A stretch of DNA of 64,000 nt from Spirochaetales bacterium (GCA_015075425.1 JABTUL010000002.1:806001-870000), one strand, 5' to 3'; shown: positions 25,970 through 36,049, numbered from the stretch's first letter. Program-made: numbers and translations. The notes: generated by a model from the letters alone, not told the origin.

Positions 25970-26370
25970 AATATCATCCGGTCGATTTCCGCCCGGATGC
26001 GAATGCAGGAAAAGTTCCAGTAAGCGACCAGACCGAACTCGTTGCAGGGTGCCTCAAGGAGTGCAGCATAGCATTCCCGGGAAAGTGCCTCCAGTTCCGG
26101 AGTGAGCCTGGCCAGTTTCAAGTCCAGGTCACTGGTAGCCGCGGCCACGCATGCTTGAGCGGTCACCTCCTTTTGCATGGCCGGACTTAAAGCTCGTGTA
26201 AAGGGCTCGAAGCAGTAGAGGAGATGTTCGCACATGGCCCGCGTCGTTTCAATAACATAATCCCGATACCGTGGCGCTTCGCTGGGGGATGCTTTTCTTT
26301 TACACCCCGCATCGAGTCCCAATAAAAACAAAAGTCCGAATGCCAGAGCTGTTCTACTCAAAAAGATCAC
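25957..26370 (-). CDS. Cysteine-containing lipoprotein
   Basis: This 137-residue protein has a signal sequence ending in the lipobox LDAGC (Cys23). The mature region is helical and has five further cysteines, enough for two disulfides, with MCEHLLYCFEPF followed by later single cysteines. This spacing resembles small Cys-rich envelope lipoproteins of spirochaetes. The family was not recognised. Its start overlaps the end of the glycosyltransferase gene (17 bp). Confidence 0.7.
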   Translation of the reverse strand: MIFLSRTALAFGLLFLLGLDAGCKRKASPSEAPRYRDYVIETTRAMCEHLLYCFEPFTRALSPAMQKEVTAQACVAAATSDLDLKLARLTPELEALSRECYAALLEAPCNEFGLVAYWNFSCIRIRAEIDRMIFQAR

Positions 26371-28054
26371 ATTTCACCTTCCCCTTCCGCGATAGAAAAA
26401 GTTCCGTAATCGACCGGGCAATCCTGGCCTGGGCTGCGCCTGATGTGGCATCAGAAAAATTCTGATCGTCCTTCAGAGTTGGCATAAAATCCTGAATGGC
26501 CTTTTTAACTATGTAGTTATAAAGCAAATGATCCCAGGACTGTTCATAATTTTCTGCATAGTAAAGCTGGTATCGCTTGGCAACTCTGTCCGCAAATAGA
26601 ACATCTTTTTCTTTATATTCAAATATGTCCGATTTTTCAAAGATATCTTCCAGGAGTGGGGAGAAGAAGATGGTGGCCTTTTCGCAGGTATTCTCTTGAA
26701 TCGCAAAAATCAATGCGTCCTGACCCGGGCGCAATCCCGGCCAGTAGCTGTATTGATTCTTCTGCATAATGTTCAAACTGGGAACATAGCGTTTGTCCGG
26801 TAAGTACCAGGAAGCGATGGCCGCATCCTGGTAACGATTGGCTGCGAGTACAGCCTCTGGATTTTTTTTCAGACGTTCGCTTTCGATTTCGAGAATCGCT
26901 TCCTTGTACCCTGCGTACCGTAAGGCCGGAATGTAATAGCTATTGATTCGCCTGCCGGCAAGATTTTCGATAGACTGGGCAAAAAGCATGACAACTGCAA
27001 AGGCGATCGCAAACAGAAAGCCAAATACTAAAAGTATCTTATGGATTCTTAATCCAAGGCCCTCCGGTCTGTACACGGCAAGCAAAAGAATCGCTCCGGG
27101 GTAGGCCGGGAACACCCAGTTGGGCTGGACGGTCCGTGTAAATGACATGATAAAAAAGAATACCACCGGAAGCAGAGCAGTCAGCGCGATGAATTGCAGG
27201 GCCAGAATTCGCCTTCCAGATTCATCCCCGCCTGGATAAAGGTCACGAGAAAGATAGCGCTTCCAGCGCCCGTTCTTTAGTCGCAGGGTGACTGCGGCAA
27301 GAGCCAGAACAAACCCGGGAGAGAACATCAATAGTTGGCCGCCCAGATACTCTCCAACAGCTCCCTCGGCAAAACGCCCGCCTGAGGATCTTAAGTGCGC
27401 GATGGCCTCAATGGAAGCCCAATCATGTTTGATATTCCAGATCAGAACAGGCAAAAGAAAGAGAAGACTGATCGTCAGGCCCGAATAAGTGAGCGGACGC
27501 TTCAAAAAATCAAGCAATGCTCCACGCTGATAGAGGAGGAGCACGGTCCAGGCAAGCGCGAGAAAAACCATCGTGTGTTTGGCACTGAGGCCCACTCCCG
27601 TTGCCAGAAACAGGCCCGTCAAGCCCGCTACCGAACGATTCAATAGAAAGTGCACGCCGGAAAAGATGGCACCGCACCAGGCAAGCAAAAGCAGAGAATC
27701 ATGCATGATCACAACGGAGCCGCCAAAGAAGCCGGGAATCAAGGTCATGAGAAGCAAAACGCCATAGAGGGACCAGCGCTCCCGGCTGATTAACCTGACC
27801 GTAAAAAGCATAAAAAGCGTGGCCAGGGTTGCGGCAAATATAGCTGCTAATTTCAGGGCAAGCTGCGTGTGCCCAAAAAGTTCCGTGAAGATTCTTATAT
27901 AGTAGGCAATGCCCGGGCCCTGATCGTAGTACGACAGATCCAGCTGACGCGACCAGGCCCAGTAGTAGGCTTCGTCGGGTACAACAGGTAAACCCAGCGC
28001 ATAGTGCAATCGCCAGGCTGCAATGAGGAGCAGCGCGAGAATCGGCAGAATCAA
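26354..28054 (-). CDS. ArnT/PMT-like GT39 family glycosyltransferase
   Basis: This 566-residue integral membrane protein has 10-12 helices, and the first periplasmic loop carries the family hallmark PDEAYYWAWSRQLDLSYYD. The acidic residues in this loop are catalytic in ArnT and the protein O-mannosyltransferases. A soluble C-terminal domain (about 395-566) follows. It should move a sugar from a polyprenyl-phosphate donor to a lipid or protein acceptor at the outer face of the inner membrane; donor and acceptor are unknown. Its start overlaps the NAD-GDH stop by ATGA. Confidence 0.82.
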   Translation of the reverse strand: MILPILALLLIAAWRLHYALGLPVVPDEAYYWAWSRQLDLSYYDQGPGIAYYIRIFTELFGHTQLALKLAAIFAATLATLFMLFTVRLISRERWSLYGVLLLMTLIPGFFGGSVVIMHDSLLLLAWCGAIFSGVHFLLNRSVAGLTGLFLATGVGLSAKHTMVFLALAWTVLLLYQRGALLDFLKRPLTYSGLTISLLFLLPVLIWNIKHDWASIEAIAHLRSSGGRFAEGAVGEYLGGQLLMFSPGFVLALAAVTLRLKNGRWKRYLSRDLYPGGDESGRRILALQFIALTALLPVVFFFIMSFTRTVQPNWVFPAYPGAILLLAVYRPEGLGLRIHKILLVFGFLFAIAFAVVMLFAQSIENLAGRRINSYYIPALRYAGYKEAILEIESERLKKNPEAVLAANRYQDAAIASWYLPDKRYVPSLNIMQKNQYSYWPGLRPGQDALIFAIQENTCEKATIFFSPLLEDIFEKSDIFEYKEKDVLFADRVAKRYQLYYAENYEQSWDHLLYNYIVKKAIQDFMPTLKDDQNFSDATSGAAQARIARSITELFLSRKGKVKCDLFE

Positions 28055-31000
28055 GCCGCCACCTGTTGAGAGCGGAGCACGATTTCCAGCATCGCCGGTA
28101 AGGTGAGAGAACCGGTATTCTGGAGCAATGAAATTTCACCCAGGATTGCCCGACCAGGCTGCCGCAGGTCAGGTGACAGTTGCGAGAGCGTAATGAGTAG
28201 CACGAGAAGCTCCTTCTCTAGGCGCCGGGCAAAGCCCTGTTCCCAGGTATTTTGCAGGGCCCGGGTTCGAATGAACTGTCGCAGGGAACCAAGGCTGAAC
28301 TCTTCTGCCTGGGATAGAAAGAGGTCTCTGTCTCCCCCCTGTCCCAGCATCCGAAAATCGAGCAAGGTTTCCAGTTGCAGCGGCATTTGCTCCGGAACGG
28401 CCGCTGCCTGTTTCAACAGATCTTCCAGTTCAGCATCAGGCAGCAGGAGGAGCTCTCCATAGCCTTGCCAGCTCAGGATCTTGAGAGCCGAATAGTAGAT
28501 AAATTCCTCGTAACGATAGCGAGCCTCGATCGCCCGCTCTCCCGGGAGGAATGAAGTCGCGGGAATTTTGCTTAAAAGTTTCATGCAGACTCTGGCGATG
28601 GTTACGTAGTCCCCGCCCGTCGTTTGCTGCAATCGCTGGAAGATAGTAATCCCCAGGGAATTGATGACCCGGTTGATCACCTCCGTGACCACTATTTCGC
28701 GGGCGAGGGGATGTTTTTCAATGGCTCCAGGATAGCGCTCCTGTAAGACAGTTGGAAAGTAGCCAGAGAGCAGTTCGGGGAAATTCAATTCCTCCGTTGC
28801 AGCCAACAACTGCCTGGACAGATGAAGTTTGGTAAATCCCATGAGTGCTGCCAGCAGTGGACGCGCCAGTTTCTTCTGCGTTTTCTCAATTCTGTCCAGA
28901 TCGGATTCGAAAGGAACAGCATCGGCTTCCCGGTTCAACACGCCCAGTTTGCTGAGAACCTTAATCCATTCCCGATAGGCATGGAACTGATTGCTAACGC
29001 GCATTACCTCCAGAGAAAGGGCAAGATTGTTGGATCGGTTGTGCTCGAGGACCAGCCCGACCATCGCCGGGTCCAGCTCGCGTATGAGCCTGTCCCTGGC
29101 CGGTCGATCCAGCAGACCTTCTTCTTCTAACGATGTTAGCAAAATTTTAAGATTTACTTCGTGATCCGACATGTCCACGCCAGCGGAATTGTCGATGGCG
29201 TCAGTGTTCAAACGGACTCCCTGATCCGCTGCTTCGAGGCGCGCTGCCTGCGTGAGCCCCAGATTACCACCTTCCGCCAGAACACGACAGCGTAATTCGT
29301 TTGCATCGATGCGAACACGATCATTAGTCGCATCATTCGCCTGAAAATGGGTTTCCCGACTGGATTTGATGTACGTTCCCACACCACCGTTCCAGAGTAA
29401 ATCCACGGGGCTCTGCAGAATCGCTTTGATCAGCTCTTCGCCAGAAAGGTGCGCGGCATCGGTTCCCAATCGCTTGCGGACGGCCTGGGACAGTTCTATG
29501 CTCCGCGAATCGCGGGGATGTACACCGCCGCCGGGAGAGAAAAGGTTCGTGTCGTAGGCATCCCAGTTGAGGACAGATTCAAACAGTCGCTTGCGTTCCC
29601 GGTAAGAAGATTCTGGATCCGGATCAGGATCCAGAAAGATAAAGCGATGATTGAAAGCAAAAAGCAATTGCACCGAATCAGAAAGCAATAGTCCGTTGCC
29701 AAACACATCGCCGCTCATGTCGCCAATGCCGGCCACGGTGATTTTGTCCTTTTCTGGATCAACTCCGAGCTCCGCAAAATGGCTCTTTACGCTTTCCCAG
29801 GCGCCGCGAGCTGTTATTCCCTGTTTTTTATGATCATAGCCGTTCTGCCCGCCGGAGGCAAAGGCATCATCCAGCCAGAACCCTCGTTCATGGGCGATGC
29901 CATTGGCGATGTCGCTGAAAGTAGCCGTTCCTTTGTCCGCAGCCACAACAAGGTAAGGATCGGCATCATCCAGACAAACAATGCCCGCCGGCCGTACCAC
30001 CGTTCCGGCCCGGTACGAGTCGGTCAGTCCGAGCAGTGCGTGAATGTAGCGTTTGTAAGCCTGGACTCCTGCTTCACGGAAAGCGGCCGGATCAGCGGGT
30101 GGCTTCTTTAGTAGAAAACCTCCCTTGCTGCCCTCGGGAACGATTACCGTATTCTTCACCATTTGTGCTTTCATCAATGCCAGCACTTCGGTGCGATAAT
30201 CCTGCCGATCCGACCAGCGCAGCCCGCCACGGGCGACTTTTCCACCCCGTAAATGGATTCCCTCCAGGTAGTTGGAAAATACAAAGATCTCAAAGTAGGG
30301 CACCGGCTCGGGCATGCGATCAATCAATGAGCTTTTGATTTTAAATGAAAGCTCAGGATTTTTCTGATAAAAATTGGTACGCACGATGGCCAGGACGATT
30401 TGTTGAAAGTGCGTCCCGACCTGTTCATCCATCGCACTTCTCAGGCTGGTAAAAAACCCTGTCAGTGCCTCCATCGCCTCCTTTTCCTGGATGGACGGGG
30501 ACGGACTCAATCGGGCATGAAAGAGATCAATCAGAGCCCGGATCCACGCCGGATATTGCAAGCAGAACTGATAGAGTCCCAAGTAGGGAAGCGACTTTTC
30601 CGTTTGCCAGTAGTAGGCATTCAGGGCTTTGGCTAAAATCAGTTCATCCGGTGTAAGCCTGGAAAGAAGGCTCAGAGCATCCAGGGGAGAACTGTCCGAT
30701 GCTCCGTTGAGAACCAGTTCCAGGCAATCAGCAATCCGGCGCTTTTCTGGTTTTTCTTCAGGCCGACCAGGGACAAAGAAAGCATGGACATGGGCGCGCT
30801 CAAGCCCCCTCTCAAAGAATGCCGTGTTCTCCTCTTCGATAACGAATCCAAAGTTGGTTAGAACGGGAACCAGATCGCTTACCAACCATAACCGGGTGCT
30901 ATAAATTTTAATACAATCTTGTTCGCTCAGATGCCGGCGGTAGTAACGTACCCGGACCGTGTCGTGGGCACCCGTATCCAGCATGCTTTCCAGAAGCTCA

Positions 31001-32367
31001 AGATCCACTAGAGATTCTTCCGGAGACATACCCAGAGTAAAATTTTCAGACATTCCGGAAAAATACAGATTTCTTTTGTAATGAATCTGCTCTTCACCGG
31101 AAAAGCGATTGGCGATCAATCTGCGCAAACGGGCCGACCAGGTTTCTAAAATGGCAGCGCGTCTTTCTTCGAGCAATTCAAAGGCTCTATCGGCCTGCGC
31201 TCCTACCTGAATTGCGTAAAGGAGGAGCTCATTACGCTCCAGGGGAAAACGAATCTGGTAGGGGCTTTCCCAGTTTTCCTGGCGCAGAAGGCTCTGGAAT
31301 TCCTCGCCCGGGACCTCTGCGGAATCGCGCCTGGGCACTGTAGCCAGTAGCCAGAGCATCTCATTATCAGAATCCCGGAGCAGAATGCTTTCACTTTCCT
31401 CCGCGAAGTTGTTCGCAAAAGCAAACCGACTGAGTTCGTAAAAGAAGTCCGCACTGCGGGAGAAGAGCAAGCCCACAGGGATCTCACGCAGAAGTCGGGC
31501 AATGCGCTTGCGCATGAAACTGCTCTCACCGGCCATGTAACGTTCATACAGCGCAGTCAGGAGTCCGGAAAGCGGTGGTATCTCCAGAAGATTCTGGGAG
31601 TGTGCGCGGTGGGCAAAATGCCCCACAAATACTCCGGTCCTGCCCCGATCCTCAAAACGAAAGCACATGACTTTGCGACGGGGATTGGACCGACTTCGCA
31701 GGCTGGTATCCGAGAATGGGCGCGCCCTGTACAGTTCCTCTAAATCGACGGAAACATCAGGATCCCTGAGCAGGCCATGACGAATGTCGCTATCTGCATA
31801 GCCCAGGAGCACAAGGTTTTCACGGAACCAGGTTTGATCTGCCTTTCGCGATTGTAACTGTGTGTCGAGTTTTTCTCTCATCGATTCAAAGTCAGAACTG
31901 ATCAGACTCAATTGTGCGTAATTTTTTCTCAGATTACTCTCTAATAGCTGAGCATCCTTATTACTCAACCGGCCTATCTGCAAATAGATATAACTTTCCG
32001 CTTTATAGCCGTCCTGCACATGAATGGTAAGATCCTCCAGGATGCCGTTAGCATCGCGTTTTGTATAGAGTACAGGATGTATCAAAACCCCGATGCGGTA
32101 CTCGCAATGAGCCAGGTAATCAAGTAATGTTTCTACAAGAAAAGCAGAATCCCGCGAGGCGATCTCCACGATGGTCGAATTGATCAGCCAGTACTGTTCT
32201 ATCGGCGGATTGATAACCTGAATTTTGTTGTCCTCATTGCGTTCCCGCATGAACGTATATCGTTCCAGAAGGAAGAGACGCCTGTCCTCCTCAGTTAAAA
32301 AATCATAGTAAACCGCCGGCAGAAATGGCCTTAAGCCCTCCACAAAGTAATTCGGTGCTTGCAACAT
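28051..32367 (-). CDS. Large NAD-specific glutamate dehydrogenase (GDH2/GdhB type)
   Basis: This 1438-residue enzyme converts glutamate to 2-oxoglutarate and ammonia with NAD+. The catalytic core (about 690-1200) shows RGGLRWSDRQDYRTEVLALM, VPEGSKGGFLLKK, the DGVADPYLVVAADKGTATFSD-type segment (here DDADPYLVVAADKGTA) and ANGIAHERGFWLDDAFASGG. Long N- and C-terminal regions are those of the class of about 180 kDa, which includes regulatory ACT-like parts; at 1438 aa it is shorter than the usual 1600. It sits upstream of the glycosyltransferase with an overlap. Confidence 0.93.
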   Translation of the reverse strand: MLQAPNYFVEGLRPFLPAVYYDFLTEEDRRLFLLERYTFMRERNEDNKIQVINPPIEQYWLINSTIVEIASRDSAFLVETLLDYLAHCEYRIGVLIHPVLYTKRDANGILEDLTIHVQDGYKAESYIYLQIGRLSNKDAQLLESNLRKNYAQLSLISSDFESMREKLDTQLQSRKADQTWFRENLVLLGYADSDIRHGLLRDPDVSVDLEELYRARPFSDTSLRSRSNPRRKVMCFRFEDRGRTGVFVGHFAHRAHSQNLLEIPPLSGLLTALYERYMAGESSFMRKRIARLLREIPVGLLFSRSADFFYELSRFAFANNFAEESESILLRDSDNEMLWLLATVPRRDSAEVPGEEFQSLLRQENWESPYQIRFPLERNELLLYAIQVGAQADRAFELLEERRAAILETWSARLRRLIANRFSGEEQIHYKRNLYFSGMSENFTLGMSPEESLVDLELLESMLDTGAHDTVRVRYYRRHLSEQDCIKIYSTRLWLVSDLVPVLTNFGFVIEEENTAFFERGLERAHVHAFFVPGRPEEKPEKRRIADCLELVLNGASDSSPLDALSLLSRLTPDELILAKALNAYYWQTEKSLPYLGLYQFCLQYPAWIRALIDLFHARLSPSPSIQEKEAMEALTGFFTSLRSAMDEQVGTHFQQIVLAIVRTNFYQKNPELSFKIKSSLIDRMPEPVPYFEIFVFSNYLEGIHLRGGKVARGGLRWSDRQDYRTEVLALMKAQMVKNTVIVPEGSKGGFLLKKPPADPAAFREAGVQAYKRYIHALLGLTDSYRAGTVVRPAGIVCLDDADPYLVVAADKGTATFSDIANGIAHERGFWLDDAFASGGQNGYDHKKQGITARGAWESVKSHFAELGVDPEKDKITVAGIGDMSGDVFGNGLLLSDSVQLLFAFNHRFIFLDPDPDPESSYRERKRLFESVLNWDAYDTNLFSPGGGVHPRDSRSIELSQAVRKRLGTDAAHLSGEELIKAILQSPVDLLWNGGVGTYIKSSRETHFQANDATNDRVRIDANELRCRVLAEGGNLGLTQAARLEAADQGVRLNTDAIDNSAGVDMSDHEVNLKILLTSLEEEGLLDRPARDRLIRELDPAMVGLVLEHNRSNNLALSLEVMRVSNQFHAYREWIKVLSKLGVLNREADAVPFESDLDRIEKTQKKLARPLLAALMGFTKLHLSRQLLAATEELNFPELLSGYFPTVLQERYPGAIEKHPLAREIVVTEVINRVINSLGITIFQRLQQTTGGDYVTIARVCMKLLSKIPATSFLPGERAIEARYRYEEFIYYSALKILSWQGYGELLLLPDAELEDLLKQAAAVPEQMPLQLETLLDFRMLGQGGDRDLFLSQAEEFSLGSLRQFIRTRALQNTWEQGFARRLEKELLVLLITLSQLSPDLRQPGRAILGEISLLQNTGSLTLPAMLEIVLRSQQVAA

Positions 32368-32375
32368 ATCCCCTC

Positions 32376-33362
32376 CTACAGCGAGCAGGCCACGCTGGCC
32401 GTGCGGTACGCTTGGGCCAGAACCAGGCGACCGGATAGATGAATTGCGTCAGTAACACCACTGGCAACCCTCGCGTTGTCCGCATACACGAGCTCCTTTT
32501 GTCCGGAAGAAGGGTCCAGTCGCCAGATGCGCGAAGGAGCGGTAAAGCCACCGGACTGGCGATGTAAAAAGAATTTCATCCGGCTGTTCACTGAAGAGAC
32601 AAGAATGGTGCCGCTGCGTTCGCTATGCAAGCCCTGGAGGGTGCCACCGATGGAAAATTCATTTTGCTTCTGCAGCGTTCCACTGTCCCTTCTAAACATG
32701 GTAAGCTGTCCATTCTTGCGTCCGGCGTACAAGACCTGGAGATCAGGTGATAAAGCGATGCCCGTAAAGTTTCCGGGAGAGCTGGCAATAATCGTCTCCC
32801 CGTTCAGATAGTAAACGATTTCCTGGAATTCGATTCCCGTGATCCATCCAAGCAAGCGCAATCCCGATGAGGAGGCTATCGTATTGGTTACGTAAAACTC
32901 GTTTTCAGAGACGGCGGCAATGTGTTCAGAGCGCAAAAAAAGCGGACTGTGAATCCGACCAAAAAACTCCAGTTCGCGACGCTTGACCAGATACTTCTCT
33001 ACTACGGTCATCTGCTTTATAGCCCGATTGAGCACGAGAAGCACAGGACGGCCACTTTCAATGAGCGCTATTCCTGTTGGGTGAAAAGGAAAGTCGTCGC
33101 GCCCCGTTATTCGCATCGGCAGCGCACGATCAAAACCATTGCCAATAAGCCGGAAGATATCGCCCCTTTCCATAAAATCACCGGAGGGCGTGTGGCTGCG
33201 TCGTTCTTGCGCGGACACCAGGATGCGGTTATGTTCACTGTTGTACTCCAGATGAGCACCTCCGGGCAGATCAGTGGCTTGCTGGCAGCTGTGAGACTCG
33301 CGCAAAGGGACCCCGCTGCATTGGACCAGCACCACAGCGACGGCAAGGAAGGCTCTACACAT
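32376..33362 (-). CDS. Beta-propeller-like lipoprotein (SMP-30/paraoxonase-like)
   Basis: This 328-residue protein starts at the ATG at 33362, giving a signal peptide with a lipobox-like VLVQC (Cys15). The mature part repeats a pattern of four-stranded blades, for example HPTGIALIESGRPVLLVLN and FTGIALSPDLQVLYAGRKNG. The last of these and the TLQGLHSERSGTILVSSVN blade suggest a six-bladed propeller of the SMP-30/paraoxonase type. Catalytic metal ligands cannot be assigned. Start overlaps the end of the unknown gene upstream by 8 bp, so they form an operon. Confidence 0.7.
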   Translation of the reverse strand: MCRAFLAVAVVLVQCSGVPLRESHSCQQATDLPGGAHLEYNSEHNRILVSAQERRSHTPSGDFMERGDIFRLIGNGFDRALPMRITGRDDFPFHPTGIALIESGRPVLLVLNRAIKQMTVVEKYLVKRRELEFFGRIHSPLFLRSEHIAAVSENEFYVTNTIASSSGLRLLGWITGIEFQEIVYYLNGETIIASSPGNFTGIALSPDLQVLYAGRKNGQLTMFRRDSGTLQKQNEFSIGGTLQGLHSERSGTILVSSVNSRMKFFLHRQSGGFTAPSRIWRLDPSSGQKELVYADNARVASGVTDAIHLSGRLVLAQAYRTASVACSL

Positions 33363-34293
33363 ACTTCTGGTCCAGAACCCAGGAAAGGTCTGGATAGAGG
33401 GAGACCTCCCAATGCGGATTGCCCGAACGGGAAAGAGCATTGTGGTGCTGCCAGCGCAGGAGGTATTTCTGCCAGAAATTCTTGAGTTCTTCATTGGGGG
33501 CAGGCATATTTCCACTTTGCAGAAAGGAAAGCAAAAGATCCCGGAAGGGAGGTAGCAACGCCCGGGCCAATTCCGGATCCGGACAAAGAAGATTCAAAGC
33601 GATGGTGAAATAGTCCACCATTATGGGTTTAAAGTGTGCAGCCGAGGGTAGAATTTGCCCATCGAGGAAAGGCTCCAGAAGGCCGGTTTCCAGATGGCTG
33701 AAATCCACATCATCAAAGAGGGCAGAGGCCCAGAAATTCTTTTCCTCCCGGGCAACAGAAACCTTGAACAGTGTCTCGCGTAACCGTAGCGGCTCAAAAT
33801 CCACTATAGCACCCGCTTCTTGCTGAATTTCCTTCACCGGGAATAGACGTGATTGAAAATACAACCGATCCGTGTGGAACGCCGGAGAACGTCCCTGCCG
33901 CGGTCCTGCCAGCATTTCATGCGTTTGTGCACCACCCATATAGGGTCCCAGAATTCGCAGGATCAAGATGAAGCCGGCAAGATCAGGCAAGAGACCGGGC
34001 AGGGGGTAATAGAAAATAATATGCAAATGTGAGGATTCTTTCCTGGGTCTGGGCTGCGGAAGCACCTGGCCGTTTTTCAAAAAAGGACCGATGCACGGAA
34101 TGAGCGTGTCGAGCAATGCACCGGCCTCTGCAAAACGCAACTCGTCCAGAGATACGGCGGGCCAGTGTAATGTTTCCGCAAAGAGAAGGTAGGGATGTCG
34201 AATCGTATCAAGGCAGATGCGAAAAGGCCTGGCAGAAATATCTCCGGGGGCTTTAAGTCGCGCATTAAGCGCCTGTACTTCCTGAAGTTCCAT
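33355..34293 (-). CDS. Unknown cytoplasmic protein
   Basis: This 312-residue protein has no signal peptide. One hydrophobic stretch near residues 90-115 could be buried rather than membranous. I do not recognise the family. The sequence has several aromatic-rich segments, for example SSHLHIIFYYPLPG and WQKYLLRWQHHNAL. It lies between the ccmC-linked gene (1 bp apart) and the propeller lipoprotein (overlap), so it is probably cotranscribed with both. Confidence 0.65.
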   Translation of the reverse strand: MELQEVQALNARLKAPGDISARPFRICLDTIRHPYLLFAETLHWPAVSLDELRFAEAGALLDTLIPCIGPFLKNGQVLPQPRPRKESSHLHIIFYYPLPGLLPDLAGFILILRILGPYMGGAQTHEMLAGPRQGRSPAFHTDRLYFQSRLFPVKEIQQEAGAIVDFEPLRLRETLFKVSVAREEKNFWASALFDDVDFSHLETGLLEPFLDGQILPSAAHFKPIMVDYFTIALNLLCPDPELARALLPPFRDLLLSFLQSGNMPAPNEELKNFWQKYLLRWQHHNALSRSGNPHWEVSLYPDLSWVLDQKYV

Positions 34294-34294
34294 G

Positions 34295-34708
34295 CTAACC
34301 TGAGAAAAGCTTTTCCTTTTGGGGCAAGGCCGCCTCCGGTCGACCGAGCCAGCGTCGCTGCTGGATCACAATATAGGTAAAAAGAGCAATGAAAAGGGCC
34401 TGGATGGCGATGAACACTGCAAGCAGATGACGCAGACGCATATCCGCCAGGCTGGTTGCCTTTACTGTTTCCAGATGTGCAATGACCAGCACCAGGCGAT
34501 CCACCTCGGGAAACTCAGCACGGTACCGTTGCCTCAAATGGGAGAGGATAGAATCCGCATCACTCGCACTCATTTTTTCCAGCCGGGCCTTTTGCTCCTG
34601 TTCAGAAAGTTGCATTAACCTTTCTGCCTCACGGCCGTAGTCCATTTGCGCCAGCAGTGGTGCGCCGGTGAGCAGAAATAGAGGGAAAATACTGAATATA
34701 AGTTTCAT
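34295..34708 (-). CDS. Single-pass envelope protein next to ccmC (CcmD-like role possible)
   Basis: This 137-residue protein has a signal peptide (to about residue 20), a charged helical region and one C-terminal transmembrane helix (about 96-116) followed by QQRRWLGRP. In other bacteria ccmC is followed by the tiny membrane protein CcmD, and the C-terminal part here has the same plan of one helix then a basic tail. The signal-bearing N-terminal domain is extra. Its ATG overlaps the ccmC stop. The CcmD comparison rests on position and topology only. Confidence 0.55.
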   Translation of the reverse strand: MKLIFSIFPLFLLTGAPLLAQMDYGREAERLMQLSEQEQKARLEKMSASDADSILSHLRQRYRAEFPEVDRLVLVIAHLETVKATSLADMRLRHLLAVFIAIQALFIALFTYIVIQQRRWLGRPEAALPQKEKLFSG

Positions 34709-35370
34709 AAATCCGATCTTAATTTCCTTGTAATGATTTCATGCAGATACAAACGGTAAAGCAGAGCAAAAAAGAACAGATGGTAGGCAAGAACGCCCAT
34801 CCAGAAAGTAAACCGGATATCGGGGGCCATGCTGCCCAGCACCGATTGCGGATGGGTGTCCGGCTCTACCAGCCTGATGGCAAACCAGGTAAGAACGCTG
34901 GCCAGAGCCGAAAATATGGCAATCAAAGCGCCCACCGTGGCCCGGCGTTCCTCTGCATCGATCATGCCGCGGAGTAGAAAATAGCCCACGAGGATAAGAA
35001 AAAGGACCAGAAAAGAATTCAGTCTGGAGTCCAGCGGATTCCAGTAAGTTCCCCATTCCACGCGAGCCCATAGCGCTCCGCTGATCACCACCGTAATGCT
35101 AAAAACCAAACTGATGCGGGTGGCGCTCAACGAGATAATGTCAAATACAGCCCGGCGCCTGACCAGATAAAGAATTCCAGAAAGGGCGGCCAGCAGAGGG
35201 GCATAAAGGGCTACCCAGGCAAGAGGGACATGCAGGTAAAAAATCCGATGAGCCACACCCTGCTGCGTGATGACATCCGGGTAGTAAAGCCCCAGGAAAT
35301 TGGCACCAACAACTCCAAGTAGCGCAAGAAGCGAAAGTGCATCCAGAAAAACCGATCGCTTTGCTGCCAT
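34705..35370 (-). CDS. ccmC: Heme exporter/handling protein, CcmC family
   Basis: This 221-residue protein has six hydrophobic helices. It holds heme at the outer face of the membrane and passes it toward CcmE in cytochrome c maturation system I. Conserved points are the first histidine region AHRIFYLHVPLAWVAL, the Trp-rich loop ARVEWGTYWNPLDSRL, and a late histidine in LEPDTHPQSV-like VEPDTHPQSV. The loop departs from the usual WGxWWxWDxRLT. The ATG at 35370 directly follows the ccmB stop; an in-frame start at 35424 would overlap ccmB. Confidence 0.82.
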   Translation of the reverse strand: MAAKRSVFLDALSLLALLGVVGANFLGLYYPDVITQQGVAHRIFYLHVPLAWVALYAPLLAALSGILYLVRRRAVFDIISLSATRISLVFSITVVISGALWARVEWGTYWNPLDSRLNSFLVLFLILVGYFLLRGMIDAEERRATVGALIAIFSALASVLTWFAIRLVEPDTHPQSVLGSMAPDIRFTFWMGVLAYHLFFFALLYRLYLHEIITRKLRSDL

Positions 35371-35371
35371 G

Positions 35372-36049
35372 TCAGTCCTGCACTTCCAGAAGGGCGTAAC
35401 CGTAGAAAAGCGTGCCTGCAGCAAGATAGGTGAGCGCCGGTATCCCGGCCAGGACCCGGTCGGACCAGACTGGTGACGGTAAACTCAGGAAATGCAGGGC
35501 AACGATCATCACCGGCACCATCAAAGGCAGTTGCAGCAGCGGCAAAAGAATATTTTTCATTTTATTCTCTCCGGCAATGGAAATCAGGATCGTTGCGGCA
35601 GCGGCCATAGCCAGAGCTGCCAGGCCCAGAGGAAGAAGAGCAAGGAGGAACCCCGGTGGTCTGCCCAGCAAAAGCAAAAAGTAAACCGGTAGCATAATCA
35701 CAAGCACAATAAGTAAAGCAATCCACAGCCCCAGAACTCGAGCCATATAAAGAGCGGTTAAATCGACCTTACTACAGAGGACAACGCGCAACGCTCCTTT
35801 CTCTTTTTCCATCTGCTGCTGCCAGAGCGGGATGATAGCGGAAATAAAAATCAGGGAAGCCAGCAGCAAACCATAAACAGTATCCTCTTTCAATGCCAGT
35901 GCAGCGGGAAAGGAACGCTGGTAGATCAGGGCGAGGATCACAGCAAAGACAACGGCAGCAATGAGTCGCCCCGGTGAAGCCAGAAGCAGGCGCACCTCCT
36001 TTGTAATAGCCAGAAAAAAACCCTGAGTGAAAGACATCCCGAAACTCAT
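35372..36049 (-). CDS. ccmB: Heme exporter protein CcmB
   Basis: This 225-residue protein has six hydrophobic helices, an N-terminal KEVRLLLASPGRL segment and the EKEKGALRVVLCSKVD loop typical of CcmB. CcmB and the ATPase CcmA form an ABC-type complex that helps release holo-CcmE during cytochrome c maturation. ccmA is not adjacent in this window. Its start overlaps the gpmI stop by ATGA, an unusual linkage between glycolysis and cytochrome assembly genes. Confidence 0.87.
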   Translation of the reverse strand: MSFGMSFTQGFFLAITKEVRLLLASPGRLIAAVVFAVILALIYQRSFPAALALKEDTVYGLLLASLIFISAIIPLWQQQMEKEKGALRVVLCSKVDLTALYMARVLGLWIALLIVLVIMLPVYFLLLLGRPPGFLLALLPLGLAALAMAAAATILISIAGENKMKNILLPLLQLPLMVPVMIVALHFLSLPSPVWSDRVLAGIPALTYLAAGTLFYGYALLEVQD

